Assembly: GCF_037963145.1 (NCBI RefSeq)
Contig: NZ_CP150144.1
Coordinates: 992,001-1,056,000 of the forward strand
Origin: Oceanobacillus sp. FSL K6-2867
Lineage (GTDB): Bacteria; Bacillota; Bacilli; Bacillales; Amphibacillaceae
Reading direction: 5' to 3'
DNA: 64,000 bases
The translations under genes and the position numbers were made by a program. Positions 46,086-55,049 of this stretch are shown in pieces. Under the pieces are notes generated by a model, which made no database searches, was not told the origin of the DNA, and worked only from the letters and a program-made list of their open reading frames with translations. Each line of letters opens with the position of its first letter. Within the stretch, counting starts at the first letter, position 1.

Positions 46086-46124
46086 CCCTTAGTTTTTTAT
46101 AGAGGGTATAAGCTAAGAACCTCT
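46086..46124 (-). promoter_or_regulatory. preQ1-I riboswitch aptamer
   Basis: Read on the minus strand the element starts AGAGGTTCTTAGCTTATACC and continues with CCTCT, an A-rich tract (ATAAAAAACTAAG) and GGG. This is the full class I preQ1 pattern: P1 stem AGAGG/CCTCT, the ligand-binding loop, and the A-rich tail that folds back into the loop. It controls queF, 100 bases downstream. Confidence 0.93.
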
Positions 46125-46327
46125 TTCACATATTTACGAGCTTATTATATAGAGGAAATTTGTATATGTCAATTTGTTCAAAACAGCAAAGCTGAAAGTT
46201 TAAAGTAATCCACCAATGTTTTAAGGTTAATTTTCTATTTCTATAGATTTTTCTGTTAATAAGCGTTATAATATGTAGAATTTCTGTTTTTTAAAAATTC
46301 ATTATACAAAAGGGGAATCGGTACAAT

Positions 46328-47311
46328 ATGAAAGCAATCAACTTTATCAGCAACTTTGCAAACAAGAATTTTGCTTTAATCACAATTATTATTGCAATCA
46401 TCGCTTTTAATTTACCAAACCAGTTTTCTTGGCTCAATTCCTACATCAGTATTCTTTTGGGTATCGTTATGTTTGGAATGGGATTAACATTGAAACCAGT
46501 TGATTTCAAAATTGCTTTGACTAAACCTAAACCAGTTATTGCTGGTGTCGTGCTGCAATATACAGTCATGCCGCTAATTGCGTTTACTATTGCCAAGCTA
46601 TTGGATCTGCCACCAGAATTGGCAGCAGGAATTATTCTTGTCGGATGTGTACCAGGCGGCACTGCATCAAACGTAATGGTCTACCTTGCTAAAGGGAATG
46701 TACCTTTGTCTGTTGCAATGACATCCATTTCTACAATGCTTGCGCCGATTATGACACCGGCAATTTTATATTTACTTGCAGGACATTGGATGCCCGTGAA
46801 CCCATTCCAAATGTTTTGGTCGATTATTCAGGTCATTATCATTCCAATTATTCTCGGAATCATCATTCAGAATTTTTTTCCTGTGGCAGTTGAAAAAAGC
46901 GTCCAAGCCTTGCCATTTATTTCAGTTGTTGCAGTATCAGGTGTCGTGGCAGCAGTAGTTTCCGGAAATACTGAGAATATTGCCTCAGCAGGTATTCTTG
47001 TCTTTATTACGGTGATTCTGCATAATATTTCCGGATTATTTCTCGGCTATATCATTGCGACACTATTAAGGCTTGACGCTGATACAAGACGCACTATTTC
47101 ATTTGAAGTAGGCATTCAAAATGCCGGTCTTGGAGTCTCACTTGCTAATACACATTTTCCAACTATGCCACTAACTGCATTGCCTGGCGCAGTAGCGGTT
47201 GTAACACACGTTATTAACGGATCGATTCTTGCGACGTTCTGGTCAAGAAAACCATTGAAGCAAGATAAATTACAGGCTAAAGAAGTAGTAGAGATGAAAA
47301 AGACAGTTTAG
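46328..47311 (+). CDS. Bile acid:sodium symporter (BASS) family transporter
   Basis: A 327-residue membrane protein with about 10 helices, in the BASS fold. FGMGLTLKPVDF, the crossover GCVPGGTASNVMVYLAKGN and the second motif EVGIQNAGLGVSLA are hallmark Na+-binding regions. It resembles B. subtilis YocS. The real substrate in bacteria is usually a small organic acid rather than bile acid, and none can be deduced. AAAAGGGG precedes the ATG, and it stands alone. Confidence 0.9.
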   Translation: MKAINFISNFANKNFALITIIIAIIAFNLPNQFSWLNSYISILLGIVMFGMGLTLKPVDFKIALTKPKPVIAGVVLQYTVMPLIAFTIAKLLDLPPELAAGIILVGCVPGGTASNVMVYLAKGNVPLSVAMTSISTMLAPIMTPAILYLLAGHWMPVNPFQMFWSIIQVIIIPIILGIIIQNFFPVAVEKSVQALPFISVVAVSGVVAAVVSGNTENIASAGILVFITVILHNISGLFLGYIIATLLRLDADTRRTISFEVGIQNAGLGVSLANTHFPTMPLTALPGAVAVVTHVINGSILATFWSRKPLKQDKLQAKEVVEMKKTV

Positions 47312-47320
47312 AAGTATGGA

Positions 47321-47364
47321 AAAGACTTAGCTCATTACTACTTATATGGGCTAAGTCCTTTTTC
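47321..47364 (+). terminator. Terminator of the BASS transporter gene
   Basis: AAAGACTTAGC (47321-47331) pairs with GCTAAGTCCTTT (47350-47361) and a T-run follows. Confidence 0.75.
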
Positions 47365-47391
47365 ATTAATATGATGAGGTTCTAATTTCAC

Positions 47392-47733
47392 CTAAACCTT
47401 TTTAACAAATTCAGATTTCAATTTCATCGCTCCAAAACCGTCAATTTTACAGTCGATATCATGATCTCCATCAACTAAGCGAATACTCTTTACTTTCGTT
47501 CCAACCTTCACAACAGATGAGCTCCCTTTTATTTTCAAGTCTTTAATTACTGTGATTGTATCGCCGTCTTTTAAGACATTCCCATTTGCATCTCGAATCA
47601 CTTGCTCATCTTCATTGTTTTCTTTGCCTGATTCTAAAGTCCATTCATGCGCACACTCTGGACATACAAATAGATTTCCATCTTCATATGTATATTCCGA
47701 TTCGCACCTTGGACAATTTGGTACTTCATTCAT
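47392..47733 (-). CDS. PhnA-like zinc-ribbon protein (YjdM family)
   Basis: A 113-residue protein. The N-terminal zinc ribbon [18 protein letters not shown] (residues about 7-30) is followed by the PhnA C-terminal domain ([28 protein letters not shown]). The name alkylphosphonate utilisation protein is historical, and no phosphonate genes are here. ATG 47733 is used, with GGGGG upstream. A longer frame has no ribosome binding site. Confidence 0.9.
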   Translation of the reverse strand: MNEVPNCPRCESEYTYEDGNLFVCPECAHEWTLESGKENNEDEQVIRDANGNVLKDGDTITVIKDLKIKGSSSVVKVGTKVKSIRLVDGDHDIDCKIDGFGAMKLKSEFVKKV

Positions 47734-47847
47734 CTTATTATTCCCCCATCTACCATATATGCTCTTATCATGCCATATACGCCTTCCTTTAACAACTTTC
47801 TCCAAATTGCATCATGAAAGTTCCATGAACCTACTGTTCAAACTAAA

Positions 47848-47882
47848 ATAAGCAATACCAGAAGATAACTGGCATTGCTTAT
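47848..47882 (-). terminator. Terminator of the F420-ligase-like gene
   Basis: ATAAGCAATACCAG (47848-47861) pairs with CTGGCATTGCTTAT (47869-47882), one mismatch, just after the stop codon at 47893 on the minus strand. Confidence 0.75.
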
Positions 47883-47892
47883 ATTAAATACT

Positions 47893-49083
47893 TTATTTTG
47901 TATAATTATCAAAATACCCTTGGATAAAGACAATCGGCGTACCTTTGTCTCCACTTCCTGAAGTCAAGTCAGCCAAAGAACCAATTAAGTCCGTAAGCTT
48001 TCTCGGGGTTGTTCCTTGTGCTTCCATTGCTCCCACAAGATCGTCATCTTTTTCATTAATAAATTTGGAGATTGCTTGCTGTAATTCTTCGCCTTTTAAA
48101 TCAGCAAAATTATTATCTGCAAGATATTTTAATTTTACTTCATTCGGTGTTCCATCAAGTCCAGCTGTATATGCAGGAGACACAACTGGATCTGCAAGCT
48201 CCCAGATCTTTCCTACAGGATCTTTAAATGCTCCATCCCCATAAATCATTACTTCAACATTTTTTCCTGTTTTCTCTTGCAACATGCTTTGAATACGGTC
48301 CACTGTCGGCTGACAATCACGCGGGAACAGCTTTACCTTATCTTCTGTTGATTTGTTTGAACCCAATAGTCCATATTCCTCATTATATCCGCTGCCATCA
48401 ATTGGCTCTGCCAAGATATTATCGAGGCTATAAACCTTCTCGCCACCATTTGCTTCCAAAATTCTTTTCGTTCTAAATCTTGTATGAATATCACAAACAA
48501 GCACGCTCTTTGTATAATCTAGAATGGACTTTGGATTATTCGAGAAGATAACCTCACATTCAACCCCAAATTCCTCAATCAGTGATTTATAATACTCAAT
48601 ATAATCTACACCCGTAAATGTATGCTTTAAATATCCAAAGTAATCACGAAATTGCTTTTCTGTTAAAACATCCGTCCAAGGATTAACTCCTTTTTCATCA
48701 AGCATATCGATACTCACTAAGTGATTCCCAACCTCATCTGATGGATAGCTAAGCATGAGTACAATTTTTTTCGCACCTTTTGCAATTCCACGAAGAATGT
48801 TTGCAAAGCGATTTCTGCTCAAGATTGGGAAGATAACACCAATTGTATCATCTCCAAATTTCGTTTGGACATCCTTCGCTATGGCTTCAATTGCAGCGTA
48901 GTTTCCTTGTGCACGCGCAACAATTGATTCTGTTAAAGCAACAATATCTTTATCTGCAATTTGAAAATTTTCCATTTCAGCAGCATGTAATACACTATCT
49001 ACGACGATTTCCTCTATTTGATCACCTTGATTGATAATCGGGCAACGAAGACCTCTAACTACAGTTCCAACTACTCTTTCCAA
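47893..49083 (-). CDS. Orphan coenzyme F420-0:L-glutamate ligase-like (CofE family) protein
   Basis: A 396-residue protein of the CofE/FbiB N-terminal type. The opening RGLRCPIINQGDQIEEIV and the ALTESIVARAQGN segment resemble CofE, and a long insertion or extension (IFPILSRNRFANILRGIAKGAKKIVLMLSYP onward) is typical of the Firmicutes version. CofE adds glutamate to F420. No other F420 biosynthesis gene is in the window, so the substrate may be different. The start is TTG 49083 with GAAGGAG 7 bases upstream, since the longer frame to 49194 lacks a site. It is divergent from a LysR regulator. Confidence 0.75.
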   Translation of the reverse strand: MERVVGTVVRGLRCPIINQGDQIEEIVVDSVLHAAEMENFQIADKDIVALTESIVARAQGNYAAIEAIAKDVQTKFGDDTIGVIFPILSRNRFANILRGIAKGAKKIVLMLSYPSDEVGNHLVSIDMLDEKGVNPWTDVLTEKQFRDYFGYLKHTFTGVDYIEYYKSLIEEFGVECEVIFSNNPKSILDYTKSVLVCDIHTRFRTKRILEANGGEKVYSLDNILAEPIDGSGYNEEYGLLGSNKSTEDKVKLFPRDCQPTVDRIQSMLQEKTGKNVEVMIYGDGAFKDPVGKIWELADPVVSPAYTAGLDGTPNEVKLKYLADNNFADLKGEELQQAISKFINEKDDDLVGAMEAQGTTPRKLTDLIGSLADLTSGSGDKGTPIVFIQGYFDNYTK

Positions 49084-49122
49084 TCGAATCGCTCCTTCAA
49101 TGTTAATTTCATTATGTATCTC

Positions 49123-49185
49123 TTTACTTGTAATATACACGCATTTAATGGTATAAGTAAAATGAATATCACTAATATCTGATAT
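49123..49185. promoter_or_regulatory. LysR-type control region
   Basis: Between the two divergent genes, TTTACTT (49123-49129) pairs with AAGTAAA (49155-49161), and ATATC (49166-49170) with GATAT (49181-49185). Both are imperfect-spacing inverted repeats of the kind bound by LysR regulators. Confidence 0.45.
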
Positions 49186-49198
49186 AAGGGGCACTTAT

Positions 49199-50113
49199 AT
49201 GGCGAGCAAATTAGATTTATACAAGGTATTTTGCAAGGTCGGAAAAATGAATAGTTTTTCAAAAGCTGCAGAAAGTCTTTATATGACGCAGCCAGCAGTT
49301 AGTCAGGCTATCATGCAATTAGAAAGGGATTTGGATACCCGGCTTTTCAAACGAACACCCAAAGGCGTAACGTTGACACATGAGGGCGAGCTCTTATTCG
49401 AATATGCAAATTCCGCAATTAATTTAATTGATGTTGGGGAAGAAAAAATATTAGAATTTAAAAATTTAACGACTGGAGAGCTGAAGATAGGAGTGGGAGA
49501 TACGATTTCCCAGCATTTCTTGCTTCCATATTTAGAAGACTTTCATCATAAGTATCCTAAAATTAAATTTAATATTGTTAATGGAACGACCTTAGAGCTT
49601 TGTTCAGCATTAAAGTCAGGAGAAGTAGACATTATCCTATGTAATTTCCCGCTGGATGATTCTACATTAGAACAAATCCCTTGCATGGATACCCATGATA
49701 TCTTTGTCTGTGGGGAAAAATTCAAATATATTTTATCCAAGCCATTGAGCTACGAAGAATTAGTAAAACTACCTTTAATATTTCTGGAAACCAAGTCCAA
49801 TTCGAGAAGATATGTAGAAAATTACTTGAAATCAAAAGGAATTACAATCGCTCCGGAAATGGAATTAGGATCCTATAATTTACTATTGGAATTTGCCAAA
49901 ATAAACTTGGGAATTGCCTGTGTGACAAGAGAGTTTTCCCAAAGTTATTTGAATGACGGCTTATTGTATGAAGTAAATTTAGAAGAAGAGATACCAAATA
50001 GAAGTATCGGAATCTGTTTCTTAAAAAGTGTTCCTCTATCCCCTGCTTCTACAAGATTTGTAAAAATCATCCAAAATAAATCAATTGGCAAGAGACCGCT
50101 TTTATCCCTATAA
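49199..50113 (+). CDS. LysR family transcriptional regulator
   Basis: A 304-residue regulator. The N-terminal winged helix (KLDLYKVFCKVGKMNSFSKAAESLYMTQPAVSQAIMQLERDL) is canonical, and the rest is the periplasmic-binding-protein-like effector domain. It is divergent from the CofE-like gene with 115 bases between, the usual layout for a LysR regulator and its target. The effector is unknown. TAAGGGG precedes the ATG. Confidence 0.92.
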   Translation: MASKLDLYKVFCKVGKMNSFSKAAESLYMTQPAVSQAIMQLERDLDTRLFKRTPKGVTLTHEGELLFEYANSAINLIDVGEEKILEFKNLTTGELKIGVGDTISQHFLLPYLEDFHHKYPKIKFNIVNGTTLELCSALKSGEVDIILCNFPLDDSTLEQIPCMDTHDIFVCGEKFKYILSKPLSYEELVKLPLIFLETKSNSRRYVENYLKSKGITIAPEMELGSYNLLLEFAKINLGIACVTREFSQSYLNDGLLYEVNLEEEIPNRSIGICFLKSVPLSPASTRFVKIIQNKSIGKRPLLSL

Positions 50114-50126
50114 CCGAGCATACAAT

Positions 50127-50161
50127 AAAAGTGGATCACTGTATGATGATCCACTTTTTTT
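50127..50161. terminator. Bidirectional terminator
   Basis: AAAAGTGGATCA (50127-50138) pairs with TGATCCACTTTT (50147-50158), followed by T, between the LysR gene and the convergent KOW-like gene. Confidence 0.85.
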
Positions 50162-50167
50162 AAATAC

Positions 50168-50380
50168 TTATTTCATTCGTTTATAGTTTTTATGATTCAC
50201 AACTGTTTTAATTGGTTCCCCGGTACCCTTGTGATCACCAATTTTAACAATTACAGAGTTTTCACGAACCATTAAAACTTCACCTGTTTTCCCTTTTTGT
50301 TCCCCTTTCACAATTTGGATTTTATCCCCTTCATTAATTTTCTTCGCTGCTGGCTTTTCTGTTTTATTTTCTTCCGCCAT
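50168..50380 (-). CDS. KOW-like protein, DUF2187 (YkvS type)
   Basis: A 70-residue protein. The first 17 residues are charged and lysine-rich (MAEENKTEKPAAKK). The rest is an SH3-like strand pattern with NEGDKIQIVKGEQKGKTGEVL, close to the KOW motif of ribosomal and NusG proteins, and ends in KTVVNHKNYKRMK. It may bind RNA, though this is inferred from the fold. ATG 50380 has GGAGGAAG upstream. Confidence 0.85.
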   Translation of the reverse strand: MAEENKTEKPAAKKINEGDKIQIVKGEQKGKTGEVLMVRENSVIVKIGDHKGTGEPIKTVVNHKNYKRMK

Positions 50381-50836
50381 GTCGCTTCCTCCTTCAAAAC
50401 CATAACTAAACATTTCATTGCCTTATTTTTACATTTAACCTAATCTTACAATATTTCGCAGCTTTCTTCATTCTTTGTGATTAGACTATTTCCAAATTGC
50501 AATATCCTATATATAATCTTTCATTAAAGTTTGTTCTCTACACGTTTATCATGTTCTATTATATCTGTCAAGTTAATGAACTTTCTTATCCCACTAAAAT
50601 TATCTCATTTGAGGAAATATTTTATTTTATTCAGTTCGGTTTTCCATTTGTTTCTTTGACTTTCTTTCCCTGTTCATTTTGTTAAAACGTCGAAATATAT
50701 ATCATTAAATTGCAATAATTATCATCACATTGTTAGCTTATAGCTGTTTGTATCTGCTTCAAAAAAGGGTAGTATATAAGTATCATTCCTACCAAACTGA
50801 ACTGAAATTCCTTTATGAGAGAGGAAGTGTGTAACA
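50381..50836. other. Intergenic region without a gene
   Basis: 456 very AT-rich bases between two divergent genes. No open frame with a ribosome binding site and no strong hairpin was seen. TTGCAA near 50710 could be a -35 for the coat-associated gene, but its -10 is poor. Confidence 0.5.
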
Positions 50837-51874
50837 TTGCAAATTTGTTTTATGCGCAATCGCAGAAAACCGTCAAAATACGCAAGACTACTATCAAAAG
50901 CTGCTAAATATTATGGTATTGACTTAATTTATTGTCATCCAACAGATATCAATACAGATAAAGAAATTATTCATGGTAAAATTCTCAGGAATAACAAGTG
51001 GGTGCCTAAGAATGTTTCAATCCCTCCATTTATTGATTTGAGCAGCTATTGTTATAAATATAAAAAAGAAATCAAGTTTTTAAAGGAAAGAAGCTTGCTA
51101 TCAAGCTACGGCAGATTTGGTTCAAAGGAAAAAGTATATACTATGCTCGAAAGAGATGGGGAATTCAAACATTTACTCATCCCTTCTCAGTCTGTTCATC
51201 ATTTCGAAGCATTTTATAGTTTCTTAAATGAACACAAAGAAATTATCGCAAAACCTAAAAATGGGCAAAAGGGTGAGGGGATATTTCTTATCTCTATGGA
51301 AAAAGACGGCTATCTAATAACCTACGAGAATCAGGAAAAGCTTGTATCCTTACCAGAATTAAAGGTATTCTTTGAGAATAGAATGAATTCAAAACGATAT
51401 CTGTTTCAAAAATATATCGAATCGAAATCAAAAACTGGCGATCCTTTTGATTGCCGAATTCGACTCGAAAAGAATGGAATTGGCGAGTGGAGTGTTCCTA
51501 TTTACCTCATTAGAGTCGGAACAAATCAAAAGGTTGTTTCGAATGTTGCGCAAGGTGGCAGTGTCAGTTCGTTAACACCTTTCTTAAAAGCAAACTATGA
51601 AGATAACTGGAAAGAAATTCGAGATTCCATCAAACAGGTAGGAAAGACACTGCCATATAAAATTGAGTATTTATCAAAACAGGCTACCTCGATGGGAATT
51701 GACCTTGGTATTGATAAACATGGAGAGCTTTACTTGTTTGAAGTAAACTCTGCTCCTGGAGTAGAGTTTGGTACAGGAGAAATTGCAAGTATAAAAGCTG
51801 ATTATTACCATTACATTTTAAATGAAATCTCCAGTAAACCTATTCAACAGGTTAAGGAGATACAGTATTCTTAA
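50837..51874 (+). CDS. YheC/YheD-type spore-coat-associated ATP-grasp protein
   Basis: A 345-residue ATP-grasp protein of the YheC/YheD family. The N-terminal domain (about 1-105) contains a fold typical of the family. The ATP-grasp part has EIIAKPKNGQKGEGIFLI, RYLFQKYIESKSKTGDPFDCRIRL, and the metal-binding LYLFEVNSAPG. In Bacillus these proteins are part of the spore coat, and their ligation reaction is unknown. The TTG at 50837 has GAGAGG about 11 bases away. An ATG at 50852 is a possible alternative start. Confidence 0.85.
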   Translation: MQICFMRNRRKPSKYARLLSKAAKYYGIDLIYCHPTDINTDKEIIHGKILRNNKWVPKNVSIPPFIDLSSYCYKYKKEIKFLKERSLLSSYGRFGSKEKVYTMLERDGEFKHLLIPSQSVHHFEAFYSFLNEHKEIIAKPKNGQKGEGIFLISMEKDGYLITYENQEKLVSLPELKVFFENRMNSKRYLFQKYIESKSKTGDPFDCRIRLEKNGIGEWSVPIYLIRVGTNQKVVSNVAQGGSVSSLTPFLKANYEDNWKEIRDSIKQVGKTLPYKIEYLSKQATSMGIDLGIDKHGELYLFEVNSAPGVEFGTGEIASIKADYYHYILNEISSKPIQQVKEIQYS

Positions 51875-51904
51875 GTAGCCCCTTTACAAATTTATCGATT
51901 AGTA

Positions 51905-51946
51905 AACATGGCCCTCATACCTTTGGCTAGGTACGAGGGCCATGTT
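51905..51946. terminator. Bidirectional terminator
   Basis: AACATGGCCCTC (51905-51916) pairs perfectly with GAGGGCCATGTT (51935-51946), with an inner TACC/GGTA pairing, between the coat-associated gene and the convergent SDR gene. Confidence 0.9.
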
Positions 51947-51951
51947 ATTAA

Positions 51952-52722
51952 TTAGCGGCTTGTGTAGCCAGCATCTGCATGAATAACGGTTCCAGTCACA
52001 TAAGACGACTGATCAGAAGCTAACCATAGGCTTGCTTGTGCAATTTCTTCCGGCTGACCGAATCTATTTAACAGACTAAGCTGTGGTGCAAATTCTGCTT
52101 CAGTTTGACCTGTTTCCTCTAATGCACCTCTTAGCATAGGCGTATCAATTGCTCCTGGCGCTACAGAGTTAACACGAATATTTTTATCACCATTTTCAAG
52201 TGCAGCAACCTTGGTCATGCCAACGACACCATGTTTTGCAGCAACGTAAGCAATATTATTTGGCTGCGGACGGAATCCACTTACAGAAGATATATTGACG
52301 ATGCTCCCGCCGTTCCCTTGCTTAATCATTTGTTGTAATTCATATTTCATACATAATGCTGTTCCAGTAAGATCGATAGAAATTAATTTATCCCAATATG
52401 CTTCATCAAATTCTGCAGCAGGTGCATTATCTGGTGTTAGTGCAGCATTATTAACAGCAACGTCAAGACGTCCATACTTCTCTACTGTTTGCGCAACCAT
52501 GCTCAGTACTTGATCTGATTTTGAAATATCAACTTTTACAAAGTATGCAGTCCCGCCATTCGCTTCGATTTCTGAAACTGCAGCTTTTCCTTTTTCTTCA
52601 TTAAAATCTGCAATCACTACTTTTGCTTTTGCATCTGCAAAAAGCTTTGCTGTGGCAAGCCCCATTCCCATTGCTGCCCCTGTTACAAGCGCTACTTTTC
52701 CTTCTAGTACTGGAAATGTCAT
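51952..52722 (-). CDS. Short-chain dehydrogenase/reductase
   Basis: A 256-residue NAD(P)-dependent oxidoreductase of the classical SDR family. TGAAMGMGLA is the cofactor-binding Gly motif, an Asp ends the second strand (VIADF), NNAALTPDNAP is the NNAG-like motif, and the catalytic Ser-Tyr-Lys are in NISSVSGFRPQPNNIAYVAAKHG. The Asp suggests a preference for NAD. The substrate is unknown, but the sequence resembles alcohol and polyol dehydrogenases. GGGGG precedes the ATG. Two inverted repeats lie upstream. Confidence 0.88.
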   Translation of the reverse strand: MTFPVLEGKVALVTGAAMGMGLATAKLFADAKAKVVIADFNEEKGKAAVSEIEANGGTAYFVKVDISKSDQVLSMVAQTVEKYGRLDVAVNNAALTPDNAPAAEFDEAYWDKLISIDLTGTALCMKYELQQMIKQGNGGSIVNISSVSGFRPQPNNIAYVAAKHGVVGMTKVAALENGDKNIRVNSVAPGAIDTPMLRGALEETGQTEAEFAPQLSLLNRFGQPEEIAQASLWLASDQSSYVTGTVIHADAGYTSR

Positions 52723-52830
52723 TTTAATACCCCCAACATTTAATTTAACTAGCAGAGCATTATCTGCTAGTTATGGCTGTTTGAACAATTTATATACTAT
52801 GATTGTCCAGCATCAATTAAAAAATTCCTT

Positions 52831-52861
52831 TATAGACAAATCCATAAATAATTTGTCTATA
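52831..52861. promoter_or_regulatory. Operator-like palindrome upstream of the SDR gene
   Basis: TATAGACAAAT (52831-52841) and ATTTGTCTATA (52851-52861) are exact complements, 11 bp each, with a 9-base spacer. No T-run or gene end makes a terminator likely, so this looks like a binding site for a dimeric regulator placed upstream of the promoter. Confidence 0.5.
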
Positions 52862-53032
52862 ATTTAATTCTACTATTCTGTATATGCTTTACAATCATTA
52901 AAAAATTAGGATATGTATATTTAATAGACACTTTTGCTGTTTTCGTCGATTGATGGAAGATGCAGAAACGATTTGAAAACCAACCATTCAGCACTTTACA
53001 TTCCTTTAGCTGTTCACCCGTATTACATAAAG

Positions 53033-53070
53033 AAAAGGAAAAGCAGCATATAAAATCTGCTTTTCCCTTT
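53033..53070 (-). terminator. Terminator of the BNR-repeat operon
   Basis: AAAGGAAAAGCAG pairs with CTGCTTTTCCCTTT with one mismatch around a short loop. It lies after the stop at 53103 on the minus strand, followed by T. Confidence 0.7.
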
Positions 53071-53102
53071 CATTGATTATATGAAGAAGAAGCTTTATCG
53101 AA

Positions 53103-53957
53103 TTAGTGTCTGGATAAAACAATTGGCTCCGTTTTCTCCATGGTTGCTTTGTATAAAAGAATATTTCCTTCGTTTGCTTCTACCGCTCCGGTATCAACTT
53201 GGAAATTCTCATGTAATGCGATTGTCCAGGCAGCTTCATCATTCTTTTTTAAAATGATTGCCAGTGTACCAAACTGTTGAATATCATCCCATGGAAACAT
53301 TTCTGTTTTTCCGTTTTCGGTAATCATAATTCCCTCAGGACCGCTAACCAGCTCGACATTATCGCTTTTCCAGTTGCCATGTGTTTGTGCACCAACGTAA
53401 TAATAGGAAATGCCGCTTCCGCGATCTCCATAAGTAGCAATGAACTGCTGTGTTTTATTATTTGCTGCTTTATACGTAACTGCTCCCACATCATCCGCTA
53501 ACCACTCAACTTGATATTCACCCATTGGCTCATCTGGCAAAACTTCCTTCGGGCGAGCAAGAATTCCATAATAGGATCGATAATATACAGCTTCACCACT
53601 TTCCACATTTTCTTTAATGGAGAGAACATGCTTCCAATCAGGCGATATGCTGGTGATATTTTTAATCTCATTGTTGCTGCTAATCAGCAGAGCAACATGT
53701 CCAATAATAAGCAATGCCGAAATGCTGGAGACGATTATGATAAATTTCCTGCTTGATTGAAGAAGCAGTAAAATCGCTGCCGTTAGACAAATTAAACAAA
53801 CGATATTTATGATGTAAAATAACCGATTATCAACATATTCTACTTGAAATCTTGCGCGGAGGACAAGGTAGCCTATTTGCATACAGAAAAAGCCAATTGC
53901 TACGAGAAACAGCACCCATCCAATGATTTTTTTCCATTTACTCGTGTTCTGCTTCAT
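53103..53957 (-). CDS. Membrane protein partner of the BNR-repeat protein
   Basis: A 284-residue protein with three or more hydrophobic helices in the first 110 residues and a soluble region of about 170 residues with no recognised domain. The latter has strands such as VYYRSYYGILARPK, ISYYYVGAQTHG and GIMITENGKTEMFPWDD. Start ATG 53957 follows AAAGGAGG and overlaps the end of the upstream gene by 20 bases, so the two are translationally coupled. The function is unknown. Confidence 0.75.
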   Translation of the reverse strand: MKQNTSKWKKIIGWVLFLVAIGFFCMQIGYLVLRARFQVEYVDNRLFYIINIVCLICLTAAILLLLQSSRKFIIIVSSISALLIIGHVALLISSNNEIKNITSISPDWKHVLSIKENVESGEAVYYRSYYGILARPKEVLPDEPMGEYQVEWLADDVGAVTYKAANNKTQQFIATYGDRGSGISYYYVGAQTHGNWKSDNVELVSGPEGIMITENGKTEMFPWDDIQQFGTLAIILKKNDEAAWTIALHENFQVDTGAVEANEGNILLYKATMEKTEPIVLSRH

Positions 53958-54891
53958 CTGGCGGAACCTCCTTTGAAAAATCCCATGTTTGACCGTTATC
54001 CGTTGAGATAAATTCCCCCTTGACAAGACCGCCTGCATAATCACCATTTGGCCCTTGATTTATCAACATCTTCAGCTGCTCTTCCTCTTTTACTGGAGTT
54101 TCTGCAATTACAAAAACCCCATGATATTCCTTAGGCATCTGTATAGATGCTTGATTCCACGTATTTCCCCCGTCTTGGGTAACATAAAGCATCGGTTCTA
54201 CCGGATTAATCGTTCCATAGGACAGAAAACCTGTAGTTTCATCCACAAAGTTACCATCCGAAATAAGTGTTGTCACTTCTGTATTGGTTGTTTCTTCCCA
54301 ACTCTTTCCACCGTCATGTGTTAGAAAAACTACGGATGATTCTTGAGACATCGTTCGACCACCAGAGAAAATCGCATATCCAAAACGATCGTTTAAAAAG
54401 TCTACCTTTCTAAAACGCATTACCGTAAATCTTTCGGAAATAATGGACTTCTCCCATGTTTCACCCTGATCGACAGAATAAAGAAAAACGATTTGCTGTG
54501 CATCCCAATCGGTTCCTTCCGAATATAGAAAACCTACTCGCTCTTCCGTCATAACATAGCTATTGTCAATTAGCGCTTGCTTGTTTCCATTGTATTCACC
54601 AGCAAATAGCTGGTCCTTTTCAACTGGAACCTCAACCCAATCCTCTCCATTATTAAAGCTAATGTTAAGTTGATCATTTTGTAAAGAATACGCAACTGCT
54701 TCATCTAGGTTAACTGGTTGTATTGGTTCTGGTTGAGCTTGTTCTAATTCTTCCTGACTGTTTCCCTGCGAGTTATTTAACAGTGCAGATTGTGGGAGCG
54801 TGACTTGATTAGAGCTTTGGTGATAGATTACTGCCATTATGACAAGAGCAATCACCACCACACCTGCACCAAATAATAGATAACGTTTCAC
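53938..54891 (-). CDS. Membrane-anchored BNR-repeat (sialidase-like beta-propeller) protein
   Basis: A 317-residue protein. A single hydrophobic helix near residues 5-23 anchors it, followed by a Gln/Glu/Pro linker and a propeller-like domain. Four Asp-box motifs of the SxDxGxxW kind are seen: SVDQGETW, THDGGKSW, TQDGGNTW and STDNGQTW. No sialidase catalytic residues are evident, so it is more probably a binding or assembly protein outside the cell. It starts at GTG with AAAGGAG upstream and is coupled to the next gene. Confidence 0.78.
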   Translation of the reverse strand: MKRYLLFGAGVVVIALVIMAVIYHQSSNQVTLPQSALLNNSQGNSQEELEQAQPEPIQPVNLDEAVAYSLQNDQLNISFNNGEDWVEVPVEKDQLFAGEYNGNKQALIDNSYVMTEERVGFLYSEGTDWDAQQIVFLYSVDQGETWEKSIISERFTVMRFRKVDFLNDRFGYAIFSGGRTMSQESSVVFLTHDGGKSWEETTNTEVTTLISDGNFVDETTGFLSYGTINPVEPMLYVTQDGGNTWNQASIQMPKEYHGVFVIAETPVKEEEQLKMLINQGPNGDYAGGLVKGEFISTDNGQTWDFSKEVPPDEAEHE

Positions 54892-55049
54892 GTGTTCACT
54901 CCTTTTATAATTGGCCTTTTGATAAATTCTATAGCTGTATAATTGAAAAATAAGGAATATTTCCTTGATTAGTTCTGCTATTTTAATAGAATGTTTTTCT
55001 GAATCTACAATTGTTATACTAAATTGGCATAAATAATATTATCATAAAA

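Larger units (their letters stand above)
52723..53102. other. Control region of the SDR gene and region beyond
   Basis: AACTAGCAGA (52747-52756) with TCTGCTAGTT (52763-52772) is a perfect stem in the 5' leader of the SDR gene. On the minus strand, TTGATG and TATAAA, 16 bases apart, may be the promoter. A second perfect repeat lies at 52831-52861. From about 52870 to 53030 I see nothing, and the right end holds the terminator of the next operon. Confidence 0.5.

Noticed and set aside
54055..54324. 89-codon plus-strand frame in the BNR gene
   Set aside because: Antisense shadow of the BNR-repeat gene with no ribosome binding site.
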